From assembly GCF_018446385.1 (NCBI RefSeq), contig NC_055986.1, positions 26,646,302 through 26,710,301 of the forward strand: 64,000 nt of DNA, written 5' to 3'. The stretch is from Zingiber officinale (Eukaryota > Streptophyta > Magnoliopsida > Zingiberales > Zingiberaceae). Both the position numbers and the translations under genes were made by a program. Below, piece after piece: positions 47,350-57,787 of this stretch (position 1 is its first letter; each line of letters begins with the position of its first letter). A model generated the notes under the pieces. It worked only from the letters and a program-made list of their open reading frames with translations. It ran no database searches and had not been told where the DNA came from.

Positions 47350-48804
47350 CTATGGGGTAGAGAAAATGCTCCTAGGAACCCAATACCTACTTGAGCTCAT
47401 TGGGTTCACTAAAAATTCACTAGGGATGACTTCCCTAGCAACCCTCCTAATGACCCTCTTAGGCTTTAAAGCCTTAGTCATTTGGGACTCATCAAGATCA
47501 ACTCTAGGGGTGACTCCCCTTGTGACCTTGGTGATGGTCTTCCTAGCCCTAGATTTTGTTCCATAATCGAATGGAACATTATGATAAGTGGGCTTGACCA
47601 CTTGGGACTTAGGTTTGTGACCCAAACCTTTCTTGTCCTTGGGCTTTGAGATTTGACCCTTAGACCCTAGAGTTGACTTCTCTAAATTCTTTAGGGCCTT
47701 TTCTAGAGTGTTAAGTCTTGACCTTAAGACTTGATTTTCTTTCTCTAAAACCTCAAGTTTTAATTTATCATTCTTTCTTGAGGTGTTCCTAGGCATATGT
47801 CTAGTTGTCTTGGGGTTTCTACCTAGGTTCTCCTTAGCCTTAGATGAGTTAATCCTAGGGTTGGCCTTCCTGGTATTGTTCTTATCTAAGCTAAGATGTT
47901 TAGCACCTAAGCACACATGTTGATTTCTATGATTATCATGCTTATCATTCTTGACAATTGCAATAAGACTACTAGCATGTATCTTATTAGAAGTGCAAGA
48001 ATGAACCTTAGAGGATACCTTAGGGTTTGCCTTCGCTCCCCCTTTACACGTGCTTGGTCTTTTGTCCTTGTGAGATTGCCTCCCCCTTGGACATTGACTC
48101 CTATAGTGTCCCCGTTGCTTGCATTGGAAACACACCACGTGCTCCTTGCCCTTGCGTTTTGGGACTCCAACTTCCTTGATCTTTGGCGCCGGTGGAGTCT
48201 TCTTAGTTTTCTTTGGACATTTACTCTTGTAATGTCCAAATTCCCTACACTCAAAACACATTATATGCAATTTACTTGAACTTAAAGTGTTTGAGTTACC
48301 TAGGGTTGAGGATGGATGGATGCTCTCTTCTTCATCCCTCCCGGAGGTAGAAGCTTCTTCTTCGTGCTCCGATCTTGAAGAAGAACTCTCCTCCTCTTCT
48401 TCCTTGGATGTTGAGTAGCCCTCAACTCCCAATTCGCTTCCTCCATGATGTGAGCTACTTGGCTCACTAGGCTCCTTTTCATGGAGTTTTGCCAAATTGT
48501 TCCATAATTCCTTGGCGTTGTTGTACCTATCTATCTTGCACAAAACATTATTAGGTAAAGCAAATTCAATAATTTTTGTTACCTCGTCATTGATTTCGGA
48601 TTGTCGGATTTGCTCTTTCGTCCACTCCTTCTTCTTGATAGGTTTTCCTTCCTCATCCATCGGAGGGGAAAACCCTTCTTGTACACAAAACCAATTTAAC
48701 ATATTAGTCCTAAGAAAATACATCATCCTTACCTTCCAATATGTGAAGTTGTCGTGAGACTCGTAGAAGGGTTGAATCGTGACATCTTCTCCATAGAGAT
48801 CCAT
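47350..48804 (-). CDS. gag: GagC Gag polyprotein, intact
   Basis: A 484-residue protein from ATG 48804. An in-frame extension to 48864 begins with GTG inside the primer site and is not a plausible start. A UBN2-type Gag domain comes first (NFTYWKVRMMYFL, WTKEQIRQSEINDEV, NAKELWNNLAKLHE). A Ser/Glu linker and two CCHC knuckles follow, CFECREFGHYKSKC and CFQCKQRGHYRSQC, about 42 residues apart. A coiled-coil stretch (EVLEKENQVLRSRLNTLEKA) and a basic tail ending RYWVPRSIFSTP complete it. Overall similarity to GagB is modest in the N-terminal half but the layout and C-terminal motif are shared. It would form capsids and bind RNA; no protease or reverse transcriptase is encoded. Confidence 0.88.
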   Translation of the reverse strand: MDLYGEDVTIQPFYESHDNFTYWKVRMMYFLRTNMLNWFCVQEGFSPPMDEEGKPIKKKEWTKEQIRQSEINDEVTKIIEFALPNNVLCKIDRYNNAKELWNNLAKLHEKEPSEPSSSHHGGSELGVEGYSTSKEEEEESSSSRSEHEEEASTSGRDEEESIHPSSTLGNSNTLSSSKLHIMCFECREFGHYKSKCPKKTKKTPPAPKIKEVGVPKRKGKEHVVCFQCKQRGHYRSQCPRGRQSHKDKRPSTCKGGAKANPKVSSKVHSCTSNKIHASSLIAIVKNDKHDNHRNQHVCLGAKHLSLDKNNTRKANPRINSSKAKENLGRNPKTTRHMPRNTSRKNDKLKLEVLEKENQVLRSRLNTLEKALKNLEKSTLGSKGQISKPKDKKGLGHKPKSQVVKPTYHNVPFDYGTKSRARKTITKVTRGVTPRVDLDESQMTKALKPKRVIRRVAREVIPSEFLVNPMSSSRYWVPRSIFSTP

Positions 48805-48851
48805 CTCTAGCCCGTGCTCCCCCGGGTGTTGATCCGTCGAAGAGCGGCCTC

Positions 48852-48863
48852 GCTCTGATACCA
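48852..48863 (-). other. GagC primer-binding site
   Basis: TGGTATCAGAGC on the minus strand, complementary to the initiator methionine tRNA 3' end, two bases inside the LTR. Confidence 0.92.
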
Positions 48864-48865
48864 CT

Positions 48866-50630
48866 TGTTGGGATCGTTCGTACTCGGCTAGAGAGGGGGG
48901 GTGTGAATAGCCGCCCCAAATTCTCGCGTTCTTCCTACAGTTAGGGTTAGTCGCAGCGGAAATACAAGGAAGAAACTAAGGAGAAGAAAAACAAACCGAT
49001 GTAACGAGGTTCGGAGATGAACTCCTACTCCTCGGCGTGTCCGTAAGGTGGACGAAGCCTACCAATCCGTCGGTGGATGAGTCCCCGGAGAACCGGCTAA
49101 ATATGAGCTCCTTATGGGTGGAGAAACCTCGCCACAACTACTTCTTGCAACAGCAAGATAAGGAGTACAAATACAAGAGAAGCAAGAAGTAAATACACAG
49201 CAAATGTAAACAACCCTTGCCTTCTTGTCGACTGTTGAAGAAGCAACAGCTTCTCAGACGCCAACCCATAATATCGTCGGTAGAAGGAAGAAGCTCTCGC
49301 GAAGCTTTCGAAGAAGAGCTCAACAAAGCTCAAGCACCAGCAGACTAGTAGAAGAGAAGAGGAAGAAGAAGTCGCACGAAGATGCCCTCGTCTCCTTTAT
49401 ACCTGCGAAGAGACAGCGAAGAAACTAGCCGTTGCGTTGCAGCAGCTAGAACCTCTGATCGATGCGTGGACCGATAAATGCGATCGGTCCCGAACCGATC
49501 GGTCGATCTGCGAACGATTACATGCGTGCTACGTCGATGCGTGGACGATCCTGGATCGGTCCACGATCCCTTCCTTCCTTCGCGATGCTGCGTCTCGATC
49601 GGTCCACGGGCCGTCGGGACATCAGATCGATGCGTGGACCGATCGGTACTCTTCGCCTCTGTTTTCTTGCGATCGGTCACGGACCGATCGATAAGGAAAG
49701 CTTAGACCGTGATATCGATGGTCACGGGCCGATCGAGAAAAAGTATCCTTTGGATCGATGCGGTGCCGATCCGAGCAATTTTGCCCAAACCAAGTCCCAA
49801 GACTTCAAACCAATATCCGGTCAACCTTGACCTATTGGTACTTCATCCTAGCATCTGGTCACTCCTGACCTGCTAGAACTCCACGCCAAGTGTCCGGTCA
49901 ATCCCTTTGACCTACTTGGACTTTCTCAACACGGATGTCCGATCATCCACGATCCATCTGGATTTTCCTGCACTGGATTCACTCACGGGACTTTCCACAC
50001 TACCTAACATCCCGTTAGGACTTTCTCATTACCTAACATCCATTAGGTTTCACTGCCCGGCTTCACTCACGGGACTTTCAATGCTAACATCCAGTTAGGA
50101 CTTTCCCCTGCGGCTTCACTCACGGGACTTTCCAACCGCCTAACATCCATTAGGACTTTCCACTTCCCAGCTTCACTCACGGGACTTTCAACCGCCTAAC
50201 ATCCAGTTAGGACTTTCCCCTTCACCCACTGGGACTTTTCCGTGCCAAGTCTCCATACTTGGACTTTCGTGTGCCAAGCTCCTGCTTGGACTTTTCAGCA
50301 AGTCTCCATACTTGGACTTTTCCAATGCCAAGCTCCCTGCTTGGACTTTTCGCGTGCCAAGCTCCCTGCTTGGACTTTTCCCGAATCAGGTCAACCAGGT
50401 CAACCTTGACCTAAGGTTGCACCTACAATCTCCCGAACACCTATTCTTGTCATATATCAAGAATAGAACTCTCTCACGAGTGTCAAACATCAACATGCAA
50501 CACAACTAGGTCAACCTTGACCTAAGGTTGCACCGACAATCTTCCCAAGTCAAACATCAAAATACAACTCGAGTCAAGTCAACTCGAGTCGGGTCAACCA
50601 GGTCAACCTTGACCTAAGGTTGCACCAACA
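48866..50630 (-). repeat. GagC LTR (5' LTR of the minus-strand element)
   Basis: 1765 bp. The first ~400 bp (R-U5 side) are almost the same as 43556-43960. The palindrome block at about 49440-49780 differs strongly from its counterpart at 44140-44470. Confidence 0.9.
49396..49401 (-). promoter_or_regulatory. TATA box of the GagC 5' LTR
   Basis: TATAAA on the minus strand in the context CAGGTATAAAGGAGACGAGG, conserved in both LTRs. Confidence 0.6.
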
Positions 50631-50796
50631 ATCAGGTCCCATGGACCTAGCTAGATTTTAGCCTAGTGTCAGGTCCTTCAGACTCGTCTACTCCTGCACA
50701 CTCGGTAGAAAGGTTAAACAACAAAACACTCTAACTTTAAATCCATTATCATTCATCAAAATCTGAGTTAGATCATTAGTACAAATTGCACCAACA

Positions 50797-53700
50797 CCCT
50801 GATCATCAAAGTAGTAATCGCTAACTATAATATTCACTATATTTTTATAGATACTGGTAGCTCGGTGAATATTATCTTCAAAAAGGAATTCGATCAGCTG
50901 CAAATCAACCGAAGCGAGTTACAGCCCATGACGACTCACTTATATGGGTTCACCGGCAACGATGTATTGCCGATCGGCCAAGCTCAGTTTGTCATATCCC
51001 TTGGGGAACAACCACTCAAGAGGCCAAGGACAATGAATTCATTGTGGTAGACGCTCCGTCCGCCTACAACGTCATACTCACTCGACCGATGCTGAATGAA
51101 TCTTGGACAGTCGTCTCCACATTTTGTTAAAGGATTAAGTTCCCCATCAAGAGTTCAGTCGATGAAGTAAAGGGCGATCAGCTAGCCGCTCGGCGATACT
51201 ACATCAAAATAGTCAAAATCGAGTCGAAAGCCGCTCAAAAGGCCTAGTGGCTAGAGGTAAACACAATCTTGGAGGAGCCTCCCTTGCTGGTCTATGAAGA
51301 AAAGGAGAAGGTTTGAGTTCATCCTAGCCGATCGGAGGCTACTACTTTCATATCCGCCGACCTAACTATAGAAAAGGAGAAGTTAATTGTTTGTCTTAGG
51401 CAAAATCATGATGTATCCTTGTGGACAACGCACGAGCTCCCGAGTATTTCATTGGCCATAGCGTAGTACGAACTACATGTCTGACCGGATACCAGGCTAG
51501 TGAAAAAAAAAGAAAAGAGACTTTAACTCGGAGCAAAATCAGATCATCCAGGTTAAAGTAGAAAAACTACTGGAAGTCGACCACATATGCGAAGTACAAT
51601 TCTCTAGCTGGCTAGCTAATGTGATGTTAGTCTCCAAGTCAGGCAATAAATGGTGGCTTTGCATTGACTTCCGAGATTTGAACAAGGCCTACCCAAAGGA
51701 TTACTACCCGTTGTCGTGCATTGATCAGATGATAGACTCGACGATGAGCTGTGACTAATTTACATGCTAAACACGTACCAGGGCTACCACCAAGTACCAC
51801 TCGCCAAAGAGGATCAAGAGAAGGATAGCTTCATAATGGCTGACGATACCTTCTGCTATAATGTGATGTTGTTTGGACTGAAGAAGGCTGGAGCTACCTA
51901 CTAGAGATTAATGAAAAAGGTATTCCGAAGGCAGATCGACCGGAACATAGAAGTATACGACGATGACATTCTAATAAAATCCCTCCGAACCACTGATATT
52001 TGTGCAGATATCGAGGAGACTTGCAGAACGCTGAGAAGGTACGGAATCAAGCTCAATCCAAGTAAGTATCTGTTCGAAGCAAGGATCAGACACTTCCTCA
52101 GTTACATAGTGACAGGGTAGGGGATCAAAGCGAATCCAAGCAAAGTAAAAGTGCTCTAAGACATGTCACCTCCACTCAACCTGAAGGAAGCTCAGCCGTT
52201 GACTGAATGGATTACCGCCCTATCAAGGTTCATATCTAAGTCCTTCGATCGGAGTCATCCTTTCTTCAAGGTTCTGCGTCGATCAACGAAATTCCAATGG
52301 GACGTCGAGTGCGACAAGGTACTGGAGGAGCTCAAGGACTATTTAACCTCCTTACCTGTACTAACAAAGCCCATTGCTGGCAAGCCGCTCTGGATATACT
52401 TGTCGTTAATAGAGCAAGAGGTTGACTCGGCGTTGGTGCGACAAAACTGTACTGAACAGCAGTCGGTGTATTTTTTAAGTCATATATTGAAAGATGCTGA
52501 GTGTCGCTACACTTGTCTCGAGAAGCTAGCATAAGGGCTAGTCCTCACCGCTCGAAGGTTAGGCCTCTATTTTTTGTTGCATCTAATAATTGTGTTAACT
52601 AATAGCACTCTAGGGTGGGTCCTCCTTAATCCCAAAGCATCCAGTCGACTAATCAAGTGGACCATAAAGTTAAACAAATTTGACATCCAATACCAACCCT
52701 AATTGGTAATCAAGGTGCAAGCCTTAGCTGATTTTGTAACTAAAGGGTAGAACGTCGAGCCAAAAGTAACTTGGAAGGTCTATGTAGATGAGTTGTCCAC
52801 TCGGCAAGGTAGCGGCATGGGTATACTGCTGATATCACCATGTGAGGATCGAATGCAGTTGTTCATTCGGTTAGATCATAGAGCCATGAATAATGAGGCA
52901 AAATATGAAGTATTGATTATTGGTCTGTAAGCAACAAGACATGTGGGAGCCACCCATGCCCTCATCCACTCAGACTCTCAGCCGGTGGTGCAACAGCTCT
53001 TGAGGACTTTTGAAATCAACAATGTCAGGCTCAGGCTGTATGTAGAGGCTTTTGATAAATTAAAGGTTGGATTTCAGGAAGTTGCTATTCAAAAACCCCT
53101 TGAGTGGAGAATCAATATGCAGGAGAACAGGCAAAATTAGTAAGTTTCTTAACCTCGGTGGTGCTGGATAAGCCAATTGAGCAGGTTATGCTGGTAGCTC
53201 ACATCGATAAGCCAACCGAAGGAGGAGCTTCAAGTGACTGGAGGACACTTTTGATCGAGTTCCTCCGAGCAAGTAATACGCCGGTCGACCGGGAGCAAGC
53301 TCGGCTATTAAAAAAGAAAGCTGGACTATTCACCCTAATTGGAGACCACCTATACAAGAGTCTACTCAATACCTCTACTCAAGTGTGTTAGATAGGAGGA
53401 CATTCAGTACATCTTGTAAGAAGTTCATCAAGGTTCTTGTGGAAATCATCCAGGCGGCCGATCGTTGGCAAGTAAAATCCTATTGGCAGGATATTTCTGG
53501 CCTACTCTGCAAGCCAGCACTGCGCAAATAATAGCGACTTGTCCATCTTGTCAAAAATATCAAAACATACCATGTAGACTATGGAAGAGCTGAAGGCATC
53601 GTGGTATCTTGTCCGTTCAACCAATGAGGCATGGACATTATAGGATCGTTCCCAATGGTGACTAAACAAAAGAAATTTCTCCTTATAGCGGTAGACTACT

Positions 53701-54460
53701 TCTCCAAATGGGTGAAGGCTAAACCGCTAGCCAAGATAACTGAGCTGATTGTTATAAAGTTTCTGTGGCAAAATATCATTTGTCGGTTCAACGTTTCCCA
53801 TAAATTCGTCTCCGACAATGGAAGACAATTTCAAGGGTGGAGGCTCAAAGAGTGGTGCACCAGCTATGGCATTACCTAGGCTTTCACTTCAGTGGTTTAT
53901 CCCCAAAGCAATGGCCAAGCGGAGGTCACCAATAGAGAAATCCTCTGAGGGCTCAGCACTCGGCTCAACCACATCGGAGGAAGCTGGACGAATGAGTTGT
54001 TGAACGTGCTGTGGGCCTACTGAACCACACCCCGAGAAGCGACCGGGTAACCCCGTTCCACTTAGTGTATAGAGGAGAAGTTGTGGTGTCTGTCAAGATG
54101 GGAGTTGAGTCTGACCAGGTGCATCTCTACGACGAAGATAATTTTGAGCAGCGCCGCATTGAGCTAAATTTAATAGATGAAATTAGAAACAAGGCAGCTT
54201 CATGGATGATGGTATACCGACAAAGGATGAAACATAACTACAACAGACGAGTGATTCTCATATCATTCCAAGTCAACGACTTAGTCTGGAAAAGAGTCAA
54301 GCCGGTCAGCGACGTCAGTAAACTGGAGGCTCCATGGGGAGGATCCTACAAAGTGATTCAGAAGCTCATCTCGAGGTCTTATTGTTTACAAGATGAACTA
54401 GAGAGAAACTTAGAGCGGCCTTGGAGCGTAAACCATCTACAGCCCTATCGAGTTGGGTAG
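50797..54460 (+). pseudogene. Gypsy-2 pol: protease, reverse transcriptase, RNase H, integrase, all broken
   Basis: Protease with DTGSSVNIIFKK near 50850. Reverse transcriptase traces (FRDLNKAYPKDYYPL near 51680, NVMLFGL near 51860, and VYDDDILIKS near 51950, where the catalytic YVDD has become YDDD). RNase H region near 52380-52530. A second RNase H-like domain (VYVDELSTRQGSGMG near 52780), typical of the Tat lineage. Integrase with a zinc region CPSCQKYQ near 53540, core words GMDIIGSFPM (53625 onward) and FVSDNGRQF, and a C-terminal segment to VNHLQPYRVG at 54455. Stops occur in every domain, many of them TAG or TAA. Confidence 0.82.
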
Positions 54461-54540
54461 TAAGTTCATGACTAAAATTATGTAACCCGTAAAAATGTTC
54501 ATCCTATGAATGCATGAAGTTTTGAATGAAAAATTACCAA

Positions 54541-55450
54541 GTGTCAAAGACTCTCGACCCGATCGGGCAAGTTATATCGAGTGTTGCTCTCGTGCATGAA
54601 GATAATTAGCCACGAGTGTAGATCGGGCGAGTTATAAGTGAGCGTTGCTCTTGCGCCTGAAGATAATTAGCTAAGGGGTCTAGATCGAGCGTGTCAAAGA
54701 CTCTCGACTCGATCGGACGAGTTATAAACGAGCATTGCTCTCATGCCTGAAGATAATTAACCATGGGCCTAGACCGGGCGTGTCAAAGACTCTTGGCCCG
54801 ATCGAACGAATATAAGTGAGTGTTACTCTCGTGCCCTAAGATAATTAGCCATGGGTCTAGACCGGTCATGTCAAAGACTCTTGACCCGATCGGGTGAGTT
54901 ATAAATGAGCGTTGCTCTCGCGCCCAAAGATAGTTAGCCACGAGTCCAGATTGGGTGTGTCAAAGCCTCTCAACCCAATCGGCAAGTTATAAGCAAGTGT
55001 TACTCTCGTTCTTAAGGATAATTAGCCACGGATCAAGACCGAGCGTGCCAAAGACTCTTGACCCGATCAGGTAAGTTATAAGCGAATGTTGCTCTTGCGC
55101 CCGAAGATAATTAGTCACGAGTCCAGACCGAGCATGTCAAAGACTCTCGACCCGAATGAGCTAGTTATGAGCGAGGGTTGCTCTTGCGCCTGAACATAAT
55201 TAGCCACGGGATCCAGATCGGGTGTGTCAAAGACTCTCAACTCGATCGGTCGAGTTATAAACGAGTGTTGCTCTCGTACCTGAAGATAATTTACCATGAG
55301 GTCCAGACCGGACGTGTCAAAGACTCTCGATCCAATCGGACGAGTTATAAGTGAGCGGAGCTCTCACGATTCCAGACTCACGAACCGGTCGACCGTGTTA
55401 TAAGCGAGTGAAGTCCTCACGCCGAGTGTCGGAGACTCTCGACCCGAGCG
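54541..55450 (+). repeat. ~89 bp tandem array downstream of Gypsy-2 integrase
   Basis: About ten diverged copies; unit starts such as TGTCAAAGACTC recur at 54781, 54869, 54958, 55046, 55134 and onward, 88-90 bp apart. Each unit contains CCGATCGG(G/A)CGAGTTATAA, GTTGCTCTCG and GAAGATAATTAGCCA. The first unit is irregular and the last ones decay. Known context: 3' untranslated regions of Tat elements often carry such arrays, which can seed satellite DNA. Confidence 0.85.
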
Positions 55451-55743
55451 GTCGAGTTATAAGTAAGTAGGCTCTCGTTCAGCCGTGGTGAAGGGGAGGG
55501 TGGCCCCAACGTTACGCGTCGAAGGCTCGTAGGTCGTTCGGCCAAAGTTGAGGGATTGTAGGATTCCATAGAAAATAACTTTATAGCATCGAACGGGAGC
55601 ATAGAGATTCATACTTAGAAGATTTTTGGGGTGGAGGACTCTAAGGAGCAGAATAGAAAGACATTAATTCATACTTACAAAATTTTTATAAACTACACTT
55701 AACGATACAAGAAAAGACAGAAAGACTTGAAGAAGAAACTATG

Positions 55744-57600
55744 CTAAGTAATCAAGGATGTCATCCGGAACCGACTCGGTGATCTACTCCTTCTTTATAA
55801 TGGTGCTTGGCATATCAAGGGAGAGGTAACCTGTTGGTGCGGTTAGCACTAACGGTCTAACTCAGTTTTGATCAATGACAAAGTAAGTTAAGTTAGTTTC
55901 ATATTGATCTAACACTTCTACAAAGTGTACATGATAAGCCTAGATGGATCGACGGGTTGACCTGATGTTTGGCATGAAGTCCAACTAGGTCGACGGGCTG
56001 ACCGGATAGCTGGCACGAAGTCCAGAAGGGTCAATGGGATGACCTGACGTTTGGCACGAAGTCTAGCTAGGTCAAAGAGCCGACCGAATAGCTGGCACCA
56101 AGTCCAGACGGGTCGAAGGGCTGACCAGACGTCTGACAGGTAAGTTAAGGTAAATCACTGGAAGGGAGTGACTATGAGGACGCGTTCCTGGGAAGAGAAC
56201 ATTAAGCGTCGATCCAACATAGATTCATTTCGAAAATCTAAGTTGAAATCATGATTAGATTCCAATCTCGAGGAGACGGAATCTAATTAATACTCTGCTT
56301 GTTAATTATAACTGTGCTAACACTTTGTTTTGCAGGATAATATTATTTACATTTTACCTCAGACTAACTCTTTCTTACAGAAGAAAGACTTTCTAGAGAA
56401 GAGTGGTTCGGGCGCCCAGATTTCTGGAGAAGAGTGGTCCGAGCGCCCGGAAGGGGTCCGGGCGGTCGGAGTGCTAAACTTATCCCCACTCGCGTCACCA
56501 CGTGGAGCTTCATGTGTGGACGAGCTACGTCACACTCCAGGTGCCCGGAAGGGATCAGGGCGTCCCGAGCCTCCTATATAAGGAGGGTGACGCCTGGAGC
56601 AAAGAACAACGAACAACAAGATCTTCCAACGTTTGCTTTGCCGTACTGCGCTCTTGCGACGCTGTGAAAGCTCCTCCGACAACGCGCCTCATTTTTATTC
56701 TTTTTTGTTGTCAGTATTCTTTTTTTAAAGTAACTGTACTTTCAATTGTAAAATAATTATTCAAATTGCTAGTAGATTGCTCAACGAAAACACTCGACGA
56801 GTGTGGGCCTTGGAGTAAGAGTCGACCAAGGCTCCGAACCAAGTAAAAAGGTTCATGTTAGCATTGTTCTATTTTTGTGTTTTTCGCTGCGTACTCAATA
56901 TTCTTTTTGACGATTCAAATCGATATTCACCCCCCCCTCTATCGAATTACATGATCCAACATAACCATCATCCTTCAGTTGTTGGAGAGTGTCGTCGATG
57001 CCATAATCGAATTGGCGGAGAGTCCGGTTAGTAAACATTTCATTGAAGCTATCAAAGCGGAGGTAGTCCACTATAAAGGATTCCAACTAGTTGGGTTCCT
57101 CCTCTCTAAACTTATAGAAAGTCGTCTTGGAAGCCTCTAACTCAGCCTTCAGGGCTGCCAGCTCAGCATCTTTCTCATCGAGCTGGAGCTTGCTTGCTGC
57201 TTGCTCAGCAGTTCGACTATCCCACTCGGTTGTCAAAGTCGTTTCTGCCTCTTTGAGATTTGGGCCAAGACTCGAACCTCCTTATTTTTGATGTCAAGGT
57301 CCTCGATGGCTTGGAGTTTTCTGGCATTAGCAAAATTTATTTTTGACTCAAAATTATGAGTCTGCTTGGTCAGTCGGTCGAGTTGAAGGGCTTGCTCATG
57401 ATTCTTGTTCTTCTCAACATTAAGCACTCGTTCGAATCCTAACAACTACTCGAAACTCTAGTCTAGGTGTTCCTTTAGTTAGGTTACCTCCGCAGTCAGT
57501 TGATCAATGCAGGATTGGGAGGTTTCTGATTGCCCGATCGGAGCGTGCAACTGCTGAAGCTCGTGCTCCAAGAATACTAGCCTCTGGCACATGGCCAGAC
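55744..57600 (-). pseudogene. Antisense coiled-coil reading frame in the Gypsy-2 3' region
   Basis: On the minus strand from about 57600 downward, a helical Leu/Glu/Lys-rich coding stretch (LEHELQQLHA, NFESKINFANARKLQAIEDL, LDEKDAELAALKAELEAS) leads to a globular part (SFIVDYLRFDSFNEMF, FDYGIDDTLQQLKDDG). Removing the solo LTR 55832-56961 plus one TAACC copy continues the frame with YLSLDMPSTIIKKE and then, after one stop, ITESVPDDILDYL. The coding trace is broken by stops and at least one frameshift near 57250. Extra antisense frames after pol are known in Tat elements such as Grande; the function is unknown. Confidence 0.65.
55832..56961 (+). mobile_element. Solo LTR of a SIRE-like copia family
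   Basis: TGTTGGTGCGG...GATCCAACA, 1130 bp, duplication TAACC at 55827-55831 and 56962-56966. No primer site or internal sequence. It contains about five degenerate ~45 bp repeats (55940-56130; words GGCTGACC and TGGCACGAAGTC(C/T)AG), GCGCCCGGA words, a TATATAAGG promoter at 56575-56583 and the CACCCCCCCCTCTATCG end typical of this superfamily. Probably the product of LTR-LTR recombination. Confidence 0.88.
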
Positions 57601-57787
57601 TCTCACCCCAAAACTGCAGGATGGAAAAACTAATCAGTCTCTATCGGAAAATGTAAAGGAAAGACTTAGTTAAAAATATACCCCGGTGGATTTCTGAGTG
57701 AAGCTATCCACGAGCTCCTCAGGCGAAATAGTCGTCGCTTGAGCCCTAGCATCCGCCTAGACTTGCATTAGTTGCCCTTGAACTTTA

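Larger units (their letters stand above)
43556..50630 (-). mobile_element. GagC: gag-only, SIRE-like LTR element
   Basis: TGTTGGGATCG...CACCAACA with duplication ATCAG at 43551-43555 and 50631-50635. LTRs lie at 43556-45362 and 48866-50630. The primer site beside the right LTR and purine tract beside the left one set the leftward orientation. Gag is intact (47350-48804) and is followed by about 2 kb of non-coding tail related to GagA and GagB. There is no pol. The LTR and the Gag sequence are clearly different from GagA and GagB, so this is a third family of the same design. Confidence 0.9.
42835..50796 (-). repeat. Truncated minus-strand LTR of the 55832 family, split by GagC
   Basis: Excluding 43556-50635, what remains is an LTR read on the minus strand. 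It starts at 50796 with TGTTGGTGC, followed by GTCTAACTCAG-like text as in the solo LTR at 55832. It runs to a TATATAAAGG promoter region near 42875 and then breaks off before the usual LTR end. The family match rests on the start, the GCGCCCGGACC motifs and the TATA context. The left limit is approximate. Confidence 0.6.
41683..57787 (+). mobile_element. Gypsy-2: Ty3/gypsy Tat-type retrotransposon, interrupted, 3' end lost
   Basis: The plus-strand order is LTR, primer site, gag start, [foreign LTR fragment with nested GagC], protease, reverse transcriptase, RNase H, integrase, tandem array and antisense frame. Most of gag is missing between about 42830 and 50797, so an internal deletion accompanied the insertion. 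No 3' LTR is visible before the Copia-1-like LTR at 57788. The two halves could in principle be separate copies, but their orientation and order fit one element. Confidence 0.7.

Noticed and set aside
48805..48864. N-terminal extension of GagC Gag to 48864
   Set aside because: The upstream codon is GTG within the tRNA primer site; the first ATG is at 48804.
54541..55450. Regular repeats reminiscent of a CRISPR array
   Set aside because: Units are contiguous, diverged and lie in a plant gypsy element; there are no unique spacers and no cas genes.
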